Shown piece by piece: positions 50,972 through 62,657 of a DNA stretch of 64,000 bases. Source of the stretch: Paratinospora sagittata (taxonomy: Eukaryota > Streptophyta > Magnoliopsida > Ranunculales > Menispermaceae); NCBI GenBank assembly GCA_035771175.1, contig CM069610.1, positions 24,828,501 to 24,892,500 on the forward strand, given 5' to 3'. The translations under genes were made by a program, and so were the position numbers. The notes under the pieces were generated by a model. That model saw only the letters and a list, made by a program, of their open reading frames with translations. It searched no databases and had not been told where the DNA came from. The first letter of the stretch is position 1; every line of letters starts with the position of its first letter.

Positions 50972-53033
50972 GGTAACCGGTGATCGGTCCGTTTGGCATT
51001 AAACTTCCAAAGTATTAATAGACAGGGACCTGTTACCATTATCGGAAAGGAAGTTAAATCCCATAAATTTGTAGATCTTCTTTTCCACTTTCCATCGAAT
51101 TTTGGATTACTTAAATCGGAGTGAAAACGAAAAAGTTATGGTTATTTGAACTTTACTTGCCTTTTGTTTACCAAATTGTGTATCATTTCAGCAATCGATA
51201 AGCAAACTTCGAATGACCATAACTTTTTCGTTTGATCTCTACTTTTTCTGATTTAAAATGCATTGAAAAGAGGAATAAAAGACTTAAAAACCCAAGAGCT
51301 TCATATTACTTTTCTCGAAACGATGACCGGTCCCTTTGCCATTAAACATCCAAAGTATTAATAAACAGGAACCTGTCACCATTGATCGGAAAGGTAGTTA
51401 AATTCCATGAATTTGTAGATCTTCTTTTTGAATTTCCATTGAATTTTGGATTACTTAAATTGGAGTAAAAACGAAAAAGTTATGGTTATTTGAACTTTAC
51501 GTACCTTTTGTTTACGAACTTGTGTATCATTTAAGCAATCGATAAGTAAACTTCGAATTACCATAACTTTTTCGTTTGAAATCTAATTTTTCTGATTTAA
51601 AATGCATTGAAAAGAAGAATAAAAGAATTAAAAACCGAGGTGCTTCAAATTAGTTTTCGGTAATCGGTGACCGGTCCCTTTGCCATCAAACTTTCAAAGT
51701 ATTAATAAATAGGGACCTGTCACCATTGATCAGAAAGGTAGTTAAATCCCATGAATTTGTAGATCTTCTTTTCAACTTTCCATCGCATTTTGGATTACTT
51801 AAATCGGACTTAAAACGAAAAGGTTATGGTTATTTGAACTTTACTTACCTTTTGTTTACCAAATTGTGTTTCATTTAAGCAATCGATAAGTAAACTTCGA
51901 ATGACCATAACTTTTTCGTTTCAACTATAATTTTTCTGATTTCAAATGCATTGAAAAGAGGAATACCAGACTTAAAAACCTAGGTGCTTCAAATTAGTTT
52001 TCGGTAACCGGTGACTGGTCCGTTTGGCATTAAACATCCAAAGTATTAGCAGACAGGGACCTGTTACCATTATCGGAAAGGTAGTTAAATCCCATGAATT
52101 CGTAGATCTTCATTTCCACTTTCCACCGCATTTTTGATTACTTAAATCGGACTTAAAACGAAAAAGTTATGGCTATTTGAACTTTACTTGCCTTTTGTTT
52201 ACCAAATTGTGTATCACTTAAGCAATCGATAAGTAAACTTCGAATGACCATAACTTTTTGGTTTCAACTTTAATTTTTCTGATTTAAAATGCAAAGAAAA
52301 GAGGAATAAAAGACTTAAAAACCTAGGTGCTTCAAATTAGTTTTCGGTCACCGGTGACCGGTCCCTTTGGCATTAAATATCCAAAGTATTAATAAACAGG
52401 GACCTGTTACCATTGATCGGAAAGGTACTTAAATCCCATGAATTTGTAGATCTTATTTTCCACTTTCCACCGCATTTTGGATTACTTAATTCAGACTTAA
52501 AACGAAAAAGTTATGGTTATTTGAACTTTACTTGCCTTTTGTTTACCAAATTGTGTATCATTTAAGCAATCCATAAGTAAACTTCGAATGACCATAACTT
52601 TTTCGTTTCAACTCTAATTTTTCTGATTTAAAATGCATTGAAAAGAGGAATAAAAGACTTAAAAACCCAAGTGCTTCATATTACTTTTCGATAAACGGTG
52701 ACCGGTCCCTTTGCCATTAAACATCCAAAGTATTAATAAACAGGAACCTGTCACCATTGATCGGAAAGGTAGTTAAATCCCATGAATTTGTAGATCTTCT
52801 TTTTGAATTTTCATCGAGTTTTGGATTACTTAAATTGGAGTGAAAACGAAAAAGTTATGGTTATTTGAACTTTACTTACCTTTTGTTTACCAACTTGTGT
52901 ATCATTTAAGCAATCGATAAGTAAACTTCGAATGACCATAACTTTTTCGTTTCAACTCTAATTTTTCTGATTTAAAATGCATTGAAAAGAGGAACAAAAG
53001 ACTTAAAAACCTAGGTGCTTCAAATTAGTTTTC
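50972..53033 (+). repeat. Six-monomer HOR unit, copy 2 (2,062 bp)
   Basis: Same order as the preceding unit at an exact 2,062-bp step. Private marks: TTTCTCGAAACG in the c1 head (51,311), ATTAGCAGAC and CATTTTTGATTAC in b, GGTCACCGGTGACC in the a head (near 52,346) and GATCTTATTTTCC. The first part matches the unit at 58,534 and the later part matches 60,596-62,657, so the copy is a mosaic. Confidence 0.87.
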
Positions 53034-54376
53034 GGTAACCGGTGATCGGTCCGTTTGGCATTAAACTTCCAAAGTATTAATAGACATGGACCTGTTACCA
53101 TTATCGGAAAGGAAGTTAAATCCCATAAATTTGTAGATCTTCTTTTCCACTTTCCATCGAATTTTGGATTACTTAAATCGGAGTGAAAACAAAAAAGTTA
53201 TGGTTATTTGAACTTTACTTGCCTTTTGTTTACCAAATTGTGTATCATTTCAGCAATCGATAAGCAAACTTCGGATGACCATAACTTTTTCGTTTGATCT
53301 CTAATTTTTCTGATTTAAAATGCATTGAAAAGAGGAATAAAAGACTTAAAAACCCAAGAGCTTGATATTACTTTTCGATAAACGATGACCGGTCCCTTTT
53401 GCCATTAAACATCCAAAGTATTAATAAACAGGAACCTGTCACCATTGATCGGAAAGGTAGTTAAATCCCATGAATTTGTAGATCTTCTTTTTGAATTTCC
53501 ATTGAATTTTGGATTACTTAAATTGGAGTAAAAACGAAAAAGTTATGGTTATTTGAACTTTACGTACCTTTTGTTTACCAACTTGTGTATCATTTAAGCA
53601 ATCGATAAGTAAACTTCGAATGACCATAACTTTTTCGTTTCAACTATAATTTTTCTGATTTCAAATGCATAGAAAAGAGGAATACCAGACTTAAAAACCT
53701 AGGTGCTTCAAATTAGTTTTCGGTAACCAGTGACTGGTCCGTTTGGCATTAAACATCCAAAGTATTAACAGACAGGGACCTGTTACCATTATCGGAAAGG
53801 TAGTTAAATCCCATGAATTCGTAGATCTTCTTTTCCACTTTCCACCGCATTTTCGATTACTTAAATCGGACTTAAAACAAAAAAGTTATGGCTATTTGAA
53901 CTTTACTTGCCTTTTGTTTACCAAATTGTGTATCATTTAAGCAATCGATAAGTAAACTTCGAATGACTATAACTTTTTGGTTTCAACTCTAATTTTTCTG
54001 ATTTAAAATGCAAAGAAAAGAGGAATAAAAGACTTAAAAACCTAGGTGCTTCAAATTAGTTTTCGGTAACCGGTGACCGGTCCCTTTGGCATTAAATATC
54101 CAAAGTATTAATAAACAGGGACCTGTTACCATTGATCGGAAAGGTACTTAAATCCCATGAATTTGTAGATCTTCTTTTCCACTTTCCACCGCATTTTGGA
54201 TTACTTAATTCAGACTTAAAACGAAAAAGTTATGGTTATTTGAACTTTACTTGCCTTTTGTTTACCAAATTGTGTATCATTTAAGCAATCCATAAGTAAA
54301 CTTCGAATGACCATAACTTTTTCGTTTCAACTCTAATTTTTCTGATTTAAAATGCATTGAAAAGAGGAATAAAAGA
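51617..54376 (+). repeat. Large duplication, left copy (offset 9,624 bp)
   Basis: About 2.76 kb here matches 61,241-64,000 at a constant offset of 9,624 bp (28 monomers). Shared rare marks include CCATCAAAC (51,687), CAACTTTAATTTTTC in the b unit, GGTCACCGG, GATCTTATTTTCC, GACATGGACC (near 53,086), CTTCGGATGACC, GAGCTTGATATT and GCATAGAAAAG. The match runs to the right edge, so its full length is unknown. Confidence 0.83.
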
Positions 54377-55096
54377 CTTAAAAACCTAGGTGCTTCAAAT
54401 TAGTTTTCGGTAACCGGTGATCGGTCCCTTTGGCATTAAATATCCAAAGTATTAATAAACAGGGACCTGTTACCATTGATCGGAAAGGTACTTCAATCCC
54501 ATGAATTTGTAGATCTTCTTTTCCACTTTCCACCGCATTTTGGATTACTTAATTCAGACTTAAAACGAAAAAGTTATGGTTCTTTGAACTTTACTTGCCT
54601 TTTGTTTACCAAATTGTGTATCATTTAAGCAATCCATAAGTAAACTTCGAATGACCATAACTTTTTCGTTTCAACTCTAATTTTTCTGATTTAAAATGCA
54701 TTGAAAAGAGGAATAAAAGACTTAAAAACCCAGGTGCTTCAAATTAGTTTTCGGTAACCCCCGACCGGTCCCTTTGTCATTAAACATCCCAAGTATTAAT
54801 AAATAGGGATCTGTTACCATTGATCGGAAAGGTACTTAAATCCCATGAATTTGTAGATCTTCTTTTCCACTTTCCACCGCATTTTGGATTACTTAAATCA
54901 GACTTAAAACGAAAAAGTTATGGTTATTTGAACTTTACTTACCTTTTGTTTACCAACTTGTGTATCATTTAAGCAATCGATAAGTAAACTTCGAATGACC
55001 ATAACTTTTTCGTTTCAACTCTAATTTTTCTGATTTAAAATGCATTGAAAAGAGGAACAAAAGACTTAAAAACCTAGGTGTTTCAAATTAGTTTTC
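53034..55096 (+). repeat. Variant HOR unit b'-c1/d-b-a-a'-a'' (2,063 bp)
   Basis: Heads: b' 53,034; c1 53,377; b 53,722; a 54,065; a' 54,409; a'' 54,753. The unit keeps six monomers but lacks separate d and c2 units. The 53,377 monomer is a c1/d chimera: its front half has AAACGATGACC and CAACTTGTGTATC, its back half CAACTATAATTTTTC and AATACCAGAC as in d. The switch lies between about 53,582 and 53,609. It has one extra T (CCCTTTTGCC), making it 345 bp. The a'-a'' end is shared with 46,847-47,534. Confidence 0.83.
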
Positions 55097-56471
55097 GGTA
55101 ACCGGTGATCGGTCCGTTTGGCATTAAACTTCCAAAGTATTAATAGACAGGGACCTGTTACCATTATCGGAAAGGTAGTTAAATCCCATAAATTTGTAGA
55201 TCTTCTTTTCCACTTTCCATCGAATTTTGGATTACTTAAATCGGAGTGAAAACGAAAAAGTTATGGTTATTTGAACTTTACTTGCCTTTTGTTTGCCAAA
55301 TTGTGTATCATTTCAGCAATCGATAAGCAAACTTCGAATGACCATAACTTTTTCGATTGAACTCTATATTTTCTGATTTAAAATGCAATGAAAAGAGGAA
55401 TAAAAGACTTAAAAACCCAAGAGCTTCATATTACTTTTCGATAAACGATGACCGGTCCCTTTGCCATTAAACATCCAAAGTATTAATAAACAGGAACCTG
55501 TCACCATTGATCGGAAAGGTAGTTAAATCCCATGAATTTGTAGATCTTCTTTTTGAATTTTCATCGAGTTTTGGATTACTTAAATTGGAGTGAAAACGAA
55601 AAAGTTATGGTTATTTGAACTTTACTTTCCTTTTGTTTACCAACTTGTGTATCATTTAAGCAATCGATAAGTAAACTTCGAATTACCATAACTTTTTCGT
55701 TTCAACTCTAATTTTTCTGATTTAAAATGCAATGAAAAGAGGAATAAAAGACTTAAAAACCTAGGTGCTTCAAATTAGTTTTCCGTAACCGTTGACCGGT
55801 CCCTTTGGCATTAAATATCCAAAGTATTAATAAACAAGGACCTGTTACCATTGATCGGAAAGGTACTTAAATCCCATGAATTTGTAGATCTTCTTTTCTA
55901 GTTTCCACCGCATTTTGGATTACTTAATTCAGACTTAAAACGAAAAAGTTATGGTTATTTGAACTTTACTTGCCTTTTGTTTACCAAATTGTGTATCATT
56001 TAAGCAATCCATAAGTAAACTTCGAATGACCATAACTTTTTCGTTTCAACTCTAATTTTTCTGATTTAAAATGCATTGAAAAGAGGAATAAAAGACTTAA
56101 AAACCCAAGAGCTTCATATTACTTTTCGATAAACGGTGACCGGTCCCTTTGCCATTAAACATCCAAAGTATTAATAAACAGGAACCTGTCACCATTGATC
56201 GGAAAGGGAGTTAAATCCCATGAATTTGTAGATCTTCTTTTTGAATTTTCATCGAGTTTTGGATTACTTAAATTGGAGTGAAAACGAAAAAGTTATGGTT
56301 ATTTGAACTTTACTTACCTTTTGTTTACCAACTTGTGTATCATTTAAGGAATCGATAAGTAAACTTCGAATGACCATAACTTTTTCGTTTCAACTCTAAT
56401 TTTTCTGATTTAAAATGCATTGAAAAGAGGAACAAAAGACTTAAAAACCTAGGTGCTTCAAATTAGTTTTC
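55097..56471 (+). repeat. Short HOR unit b'-c1-a-c2 (1,375 bp), copy 2
   Basis: Partner of 47,535-48,909 at offset 7,562. It has the same variants, including TTTTCGATTGAACTCTATATTTTC in segments (b'), CATCGAGTTTTGG (c1) and the CGTAACCGTTGACC head (a). The one difference I noticed is TTCTAG here against TTCTAC at 48,339. Confidence 0.82.
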
Positions 56472-58533
56472 GGTAACCGGTGATCGGTCCGTTTGGCATT
56501 AAACTTCCAAAGTATTAATAGACAGGGACCTGTTACCATTATCGGAAAGGAAGTTAAATCCCATAAATTTGTAGATCTTCTTTTCCACTTTCCATCGAAT
56601 TTTGGATTACTTAAATCGGAGTGAAAACGAAAAAGTTATGGTTATTTGAACTTTACTTGCCTTTTGTTTACCAAATTGTGTATCATTTCAGCAATCGATA
56701 AGCAAACTTCGAATGACCATAACTTTTTCGTTTGATCTCTAATTTTTCTGATTTAAAATGCATTGAAAAGAGGAATAAAAGACTTAAAAACCCAAGAGCT
56801 TCATATTACTTTTCGACAAACGATGACCGGTCCCTTTGCCATTAAACATCCAAAGTATTAATAAACAGGAACCTGTCACCATTGATCGGAAAGGTAGTTA
56901 AATTCCATGAATTTGTAGATCTTCTTTTTGAATTTCCATTGAATTTTGGATTACTTAAATTGGAGTAAAAACGAAAAAGTTATGGTTATTTGAACTTTAC
57001 GTACCTTTTGTTTACCAACTTGTGTATCATTTAAGCAATCGATAAGTAAACTTCGAATTACCATAACTTTTTCGTTTGAAATCTAATTTTTCTGATTTAA
57101 AATGCATTGAAAAGAGGAATAAAAGAATTAAAAACCGAGGTGCTTCAAATTAGTTTTCGGTAATCGGTGACCGGTCCCTTTGCCATTAAACTTTCAAAGT
57201 ATTAATAAATAGGGACCTGTCACCATTGATCAGAAAGGTAGTTAAATCCCATGAATTTGTAGATCTTCTTTTCAACTTTCCATCGCATTTTGGATTACTT
57301 AAATCGGACTTAAAACGAAAAGGTTATGGTTATTTGAACTTTACTTACCTTTTGTTTACCAAATTGTGTTTCATTTAAGCAATCGATAAGTAAACTTCGA
57401 ATGACCATAACTTTTTCGTTTCAACTATAATTTTTCTGATTTCAAATGCATTGAAAAGAGGAATACCAGACTTAAAAACCTAGGTGCTTCAAATTAGTTT
57501 TCGGTAACCGGTGACTGGTCCATTTGGCATTAAACATCCAAAGTATTAACAGACAGGGACCTGTTACCATTATCGGAAAGGTAGTTAAATCCCATGAATT
57601 CGTAGATCTTCATTTCCACTTTCCACCGCATTTTCGATTACTTAAATCGGACTTAAAACGAAAAAGTTATGGCTATTTGAACTTTACTTGCCTTTTGTTT
57701 ACCAAATTGTGTATCATTTAAGCAATCGATAAGTAAACTTCGAATGACCATAACTTTTTGGTTTCAACTCTAATTTTTCTGATTTAAAATGCAAAGAAAA
57801 GAGGAATAAAAGACTTAAAAACCTAGGTGCTTCAAATTAGTTTTCGGTAACCGGTGACCGGTCCCTTTGGCATTAAATATCCAAAGTATTAATAAACAGG
57901 GACCTGTTACCATTGATCGGAAAGGTACTTAAATCCCATGAATTTGTAGATCTTCTTTTCCACTTTCCACCGCATTTTGGATTACTTAATTCAGACTTAA
58001 AACGAAAAACTTATGGTTATTTGAACTTTACTTGCCTTTTGTTTACCAAATTGTGTATCATTTAAGCAATCCATAAGTAAACTTCGAATGACCATAACTT
58101 TTTCGTTTCAACTCTAATTTTTCTGATTTAAAATGCATTGAAAAGAGGAATAAAAGAATTAAAAACCCAAGTGCTTCATATTACTTTTCGATAAACGGTG
58201 ACCGGTCCCTTTGCCATTAAACATCCAAAGTATTAATAAACATGAACCTGTCACCATTGATCGGAACGGTAGTTAAATCCCATGAATTTGTAGATCTTCT
58301 TTTTGAATTTTCATCGAGTTTTGGATTACTTAAATTGGAGTGAAAACGAAAAAGTTATGGTTATTTGAACTTTACTTACCTTTTGTTTACCAACTTGTGT
58401 ATCATTTAAGCAATCGATAAGTAAACTTCGAATGACCATAACTTTTTCGTTTCAACTCTAATTTTTCTGATTTAAAATGCATTGAAAAGAGGAACAAAAG
58501 ACTTAAAAACCTAGGTGCTTCAAATTAGTTTTC
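56472..58533 (+). repeat. Six-monomer HOR unit, copy 3 (2,062 bp)
   Basis: Matches 48,910-50,971 at offset 7,562, including TTTCGACAAACG in c1 and GACTGGTCCATTTGG in b. The single difference I noticed is GAAAAACTTATGG (58,010) in the a unit, which breaks the palindrome core by one base. Confidence 0.86.
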
Positions 58534-60595
58534 GGTAACCGGTGATCGGTCCGTTTGGCATTAAACTTCCAAAGTATTAATAGACAGGGACCTGTTACCA
58601 TTATCGGAAAGGAAGTTAAATCCCATAAATTTGTAGATCTTCTTTTCCACTTTCCATCGAATTTTGGATTACTTAAATCGGAGTGAAAACGAAAAAGTTA
58701 TGGTTATTTGAACTTTACTTGCCTTTTGTTTACCAAATTGTGTATCATTTCAGCAATCGATAAGCAAACTTCGAATGACCATAACTTTTTCGTTTGATCT
58801 CTACTTTTTCTGATTTAAAATGCATTGAAAAGAGGAATAAAAGACTTAAAAACCCAAGAGCTTCATATTACTTTTCTCGAAACGATGACCGGTCCCTTTG
58901 CCATTAAACATCCAAAGTATTAATAAACAGGAACCTGTCACCATTGATCGGAAAGGTAGTTAAATTCCATGAATTTGTAGATCTTCTTTTTGAATTTCCA
59001 TTGAATTTTGGATTACTTAAATTGGAGTAAAAACGAAAAAGTTATGGTTATTTGAACTTTACGTACCTTTTGTTTACCAACTTGTGTATCATTTAAGCAA
59101 TCGATAAGTAAACTTCGAATTACCATAACTTTTTCGTTTGAAATCTAATTTTTCTGATTTAAAATGCATTGAAAAGAAGAATAAAAGAATTAAAAACCGA
59201 GGTGCTTCAAATTAGTTTTCGGTAATCGGTGACCGGTCCCTTTGCCATTAAACTTTCAAAGTATTAATAAATAGGGACCTGTCACCATTGATCAGAAAGG
59301 TAGTTAAATCCCATGAATTTGTAGATCTTCTTTTCAACTTTCCATCGCATTTTGGATTACTTAAATCGGACTTAAAACGAAAAGGTTATGGTTATTTGAA
59401 CTTTACTTACCTTTTGTTTACCAAATTGTGTTTCATTTAAGCAATCGATAAGTAAACTTCGAATGACCATAACTTTTTCGTTTCAACTATAATTTTTCTG
59501 ATTTCAAATGCATTGAAAAGAGGAATACCAGACTTAAAAACCTAGGTGCTTCAAATTAGTTTTCGGTAACCGGTGACTGGTCCGTTTGGCATTAAACATC
59601 CAAAGTATTAGCAGACAGGGACCTGTTACCATTATCGAAAAGGTAGTTAAATCCCATGAATTCGTAGATCTTCATTTCCACTTTCCACCGCATTTTTGAT
59701 TACTTAAATCGGACTTAAAACGAAAAAGTTATGGCTATTTGAACTTTACTTGCCTTTTGTTTACCAAATTGTGTATCACTTAAGCAATCGATAAGTAAAC
59801 TTCGAATGACCATAACTTTTTGGTTTCAACTCTAATTTTTATGATTTAAAATGCAAAGAAAAGAGGAATAAAAGACTTAAAAACCTAGGTGCTTCAAATT
59901 AGTTTTCGGTAACCGGTGACCGGTCCCTTTGGCATTAAATATCCAAAGTATTAATAAACAGGGACCTGTTACCATTGATCGGAAAGGTACTTAAATCCCA
60001 TGAATTTGTAGAACTTCTTTTCCACTTTCCACCGCATTTTGGATTACTTAATTCAGACTTAAAACGAAAAAGTTATGGTTATTTGAACTTTACTTGCCTT
60101 TTGTTTACCAAATTGTGTATCATTTAAGCAATCCATAAGTAAACTTCGAATGACCATAACTTTTTCGTTTCAACTCTAATTTTTCTGATTTAAAATGCAT
60201 TGAAAAGAGGAATAAAAGAATTAAAAACCCAAGTGCTTCATATTACTTTTCGATAAACGGTGACCGGTCCCTTTGCCATTAAACATCCAAAGTATTAATA
60301 AACATGAACCTGTCACCATTGATCGGAAAGGCAGTTAAATCCCATGAATTTGTAGATCTTCTTTTTGAATTTTCATCGAGTTTTGGATTACTTAAATTGG
60401 AGTGAAAACGAAAAAGTTATGGTTATTTGAACTTTACTTACCTTTTGTTTACCAACTTGTGTATCATTTAAGCAATCGATAAGTAAACTTCGAATGACCA
60501 TAACTTTTTCGTTTCAACTCTAATTTTTCTGATTTAAAATGCATTGAAAAGAGGAACAAAAGACTTAAAAACCTAGGTGCTTCAAATTAGTTTTC
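58534..60595 (+). repeat. Six-monomer HOR unit, copy 4 (2,062 bp)
   Basis: Order b'-c1-d-b-a-c2. The first half, with TTTCTCGAAACG and AAAGAAGAATAAAAG, matches 50,972 onward. Later parts have private changes: ATTATCGAAAAGG in b, TTTTTATGATTT before the a head, TAGAACTTC (loss of AGATCT) in a, and AAAGGCAGTTAAATCC in c2. The b unit carries an in-frame stop (TTTTTGATT) that breaks the chance open frame. Confidence 0.86.
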
Positions 60596-62657
60596 GGTAA
60601 CCGGTGATCGGTCCGTTTGGCATTAAACTTCCAAAGTATTAATAGACAGGGACCTGTTACCATTATCGGAAAGGAAGTTAAATCCCATAAATTTGTAGAT
60701 CTTCTTTTCAACTTTCCATCGAATTTTGGATTACTTAAATCGGAGTGAAAACGAAAAAGTTATGGTTATTTGAACTTTACTTGCCTTTTGTTTACCAAAT
60801 TGTGTATCATTTCAGCAATCGATAAGCAAACTTCGAATGACCATAACTTTTTCGTTTGATCTCTAATTTTTCTGATTTAAAATGCATTGAAAAGAGGAAT
60901 AAAAGACTTAAAAACCCAAGAGCTTCATATTACTTTTCGATAAACGATGACCGGTCCCTTTGCCATTAAACATCCAAAGTATTAATAAACAGGAACCTGT
61001 CACCATTGATCGGAAAGGTAGTTAAATTCCATGAATTTGTAGATCTACTTTTTGAATTTCCATTGAATTTTGAATTACTTAAATTGGAGTAAAAACGAAA
61101 AAGTTATGGTTATTTGAACTTTACGTACCTTTTGTTTACGAACTTGTGTATCATTTAAGCAATCGATAAGTAAACTTCGAATTACCATAACTTTTTCGTT
61201 TGAAATCTAATTTTTCTGATTTAAAATGCATTGAAAAGAGGAATAAAAGAATTAAAAACCGAGGTGCTTCAAATTAGTTTTCGGTAATCGGTGACCGGTC
61301 CCTTTGCCATCAAACTTTCAAAGTATTAATAAATAGGGACCTGTCACCATTGATCAGAAAGGTAGTTAAATCCCATGAATTTGTAGATCTTCTTTTCAAC
61401 TTTCCATCGCATTTTGGATTACTTAAATCGGACTTAAAACGAAAAGGTTATGGTTATTTGAACTTTACTTACCTTTTGTTTACCAAATTGTGTTTCATTT
61501 AAGCAATCGATAAGTAAACTTCGAATGACCATAACTTTTTCGTTTCAACTATAATTTTTCTGATTTCAAATGCATTGAAAAGAGGAATACCAGACTTAAA
61601 AACCTAGGTGCTTCAAATTAGTTTTCGGTAACCGGTGACTGGTCCGTTTGGCATTAAACATCCAAAGTATTAGCAGACAGGGACCTGTTACCATTATCGG
61701 AAAGGTAGTTAAATCCCATGAATTCGTAGATCTTCATTTCCACTTTCCACCGCATTTTTGATTACTTAAATCGGACTTAAAACGAAAAAGTTATGGCTAT
61801 TTGAACTTTACTTGCCTTTTGTTTACCAAATTGTGTATCACTTAAGCAATCGATAAGTAAACTTCGAATGACCATAACTTTTTGGTTTCAACTTTAATTT
61901 TTCTGATTTAAAATGCAAAGAAAAGAGGAATAAAAGACTTAAAAACCTAGGTGCTTCAAATTAGTTTTCGGTCACCGGTGACCGGTCCCTTTGGCATTAA
62001 ATATCCAAAGTATTAATAAACAGGGACCTGTTACCATTGATCGGAAAGGTACTTAAATCCCATGAATTTGTAGATCTTATTTTCCACTTTCCACCGCATT
62101 TTGGATTACTTAATTCAGACTTAAAACGAAAAAGTTATGGTTATTTGAACTTTACTTGCCTTTTGTTTACCAAATTGTGTATCATTTAAGCAATCCATAA
62201 GTAAACTTCGAATGACCATAACTTTTTCGTTTCAACTCTAATTTTTCTGATTTAAAATGCATTGAAAAGAGGAATAAAAGACTTAAAAACCCAAGTGCTT
62301 CATATTACTTTTCGATAAACGGTGACCGGTCCCTTTGCCATTAAACATCCAAAGTATTAATAAACAGGAACCTGTCACCATTGATCGGAAAGGTAGTTAA
62401 ATCCCATGAATTTGTAGATCTTCTTTTTGAATTTTCATCGAGTTTTGGATTACTTAAATTGGAGTGAAAACGAAAAAGTTATGGTTATTTGAACTTTACT
62501 TACCTTTTGTTTACCAACTTGTGTATCATTTAAGCAATCGATAAGTAAACTTCGAATGACCATAACTTTTTCGTTTCAACTCTAATTTTTCTGATTTAAA
62601 ATGCATTGAAAAGAGGAACAAAAGACTTAAAAACCTAGGTGCTTCAAATTAGTTTTC
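60596..62657 (+). repeat. Six-monomer HOR unit, copy 5 (2,062 bp)
   Basis: Order b'-c1-d-b-a-c2. The c1 unit has the ordinary head TTTCGATAAACG and private GATCTACTTTTTG and TTTTGAATTAC. From about 61,241 onward it matches 51,617 onward at offset 9,624, sharing CCATCAAACTTTC, GGTCACCGGTGACC and GATCTTATTTTCC. Confidence 0.86.

Larger units (their letters stand above)
46558..51515 (+). repeat. Large duplication, left copy (offset 7,562 bp)
   Basis: About 4.96 kb here matches 54,120-59,077 at a constant offset of 7,562 bp (22 monomers). Rare markers are shared throughout: the CCCCC head, AAAGGGAGTTAAATCC (near 48,646), TTTAAGGAATCG (near 48,785), TTTCGACAAACG (near 49,250) and AACATGAACCTG. 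Reading by eye I found only two interior differences: C at 48,339 versus G at 55,901, and G at 50,448 versus C at 58,010. The left limit is set by AACAAGGACC versus AACAGGGACC, the right by G at 51,516 versus C at 59,078. Confidence 0.85.
54120..59077 (+). repeat. Large duplication, right copy (offset 7,562 bp)
   Basis: Right-hand partner of 46,558-51,515. It carries the second a'-a'' pair (54,409-55,096), the short four-monomer unit 55,097-56,471 and one and a quarter six-monomer HOR units. The constant offset over almost 5 kb, with no net indel, shows a recent copy event or an assembly duplication rather than slow parallel homogenisation. Confidence 0.85.
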
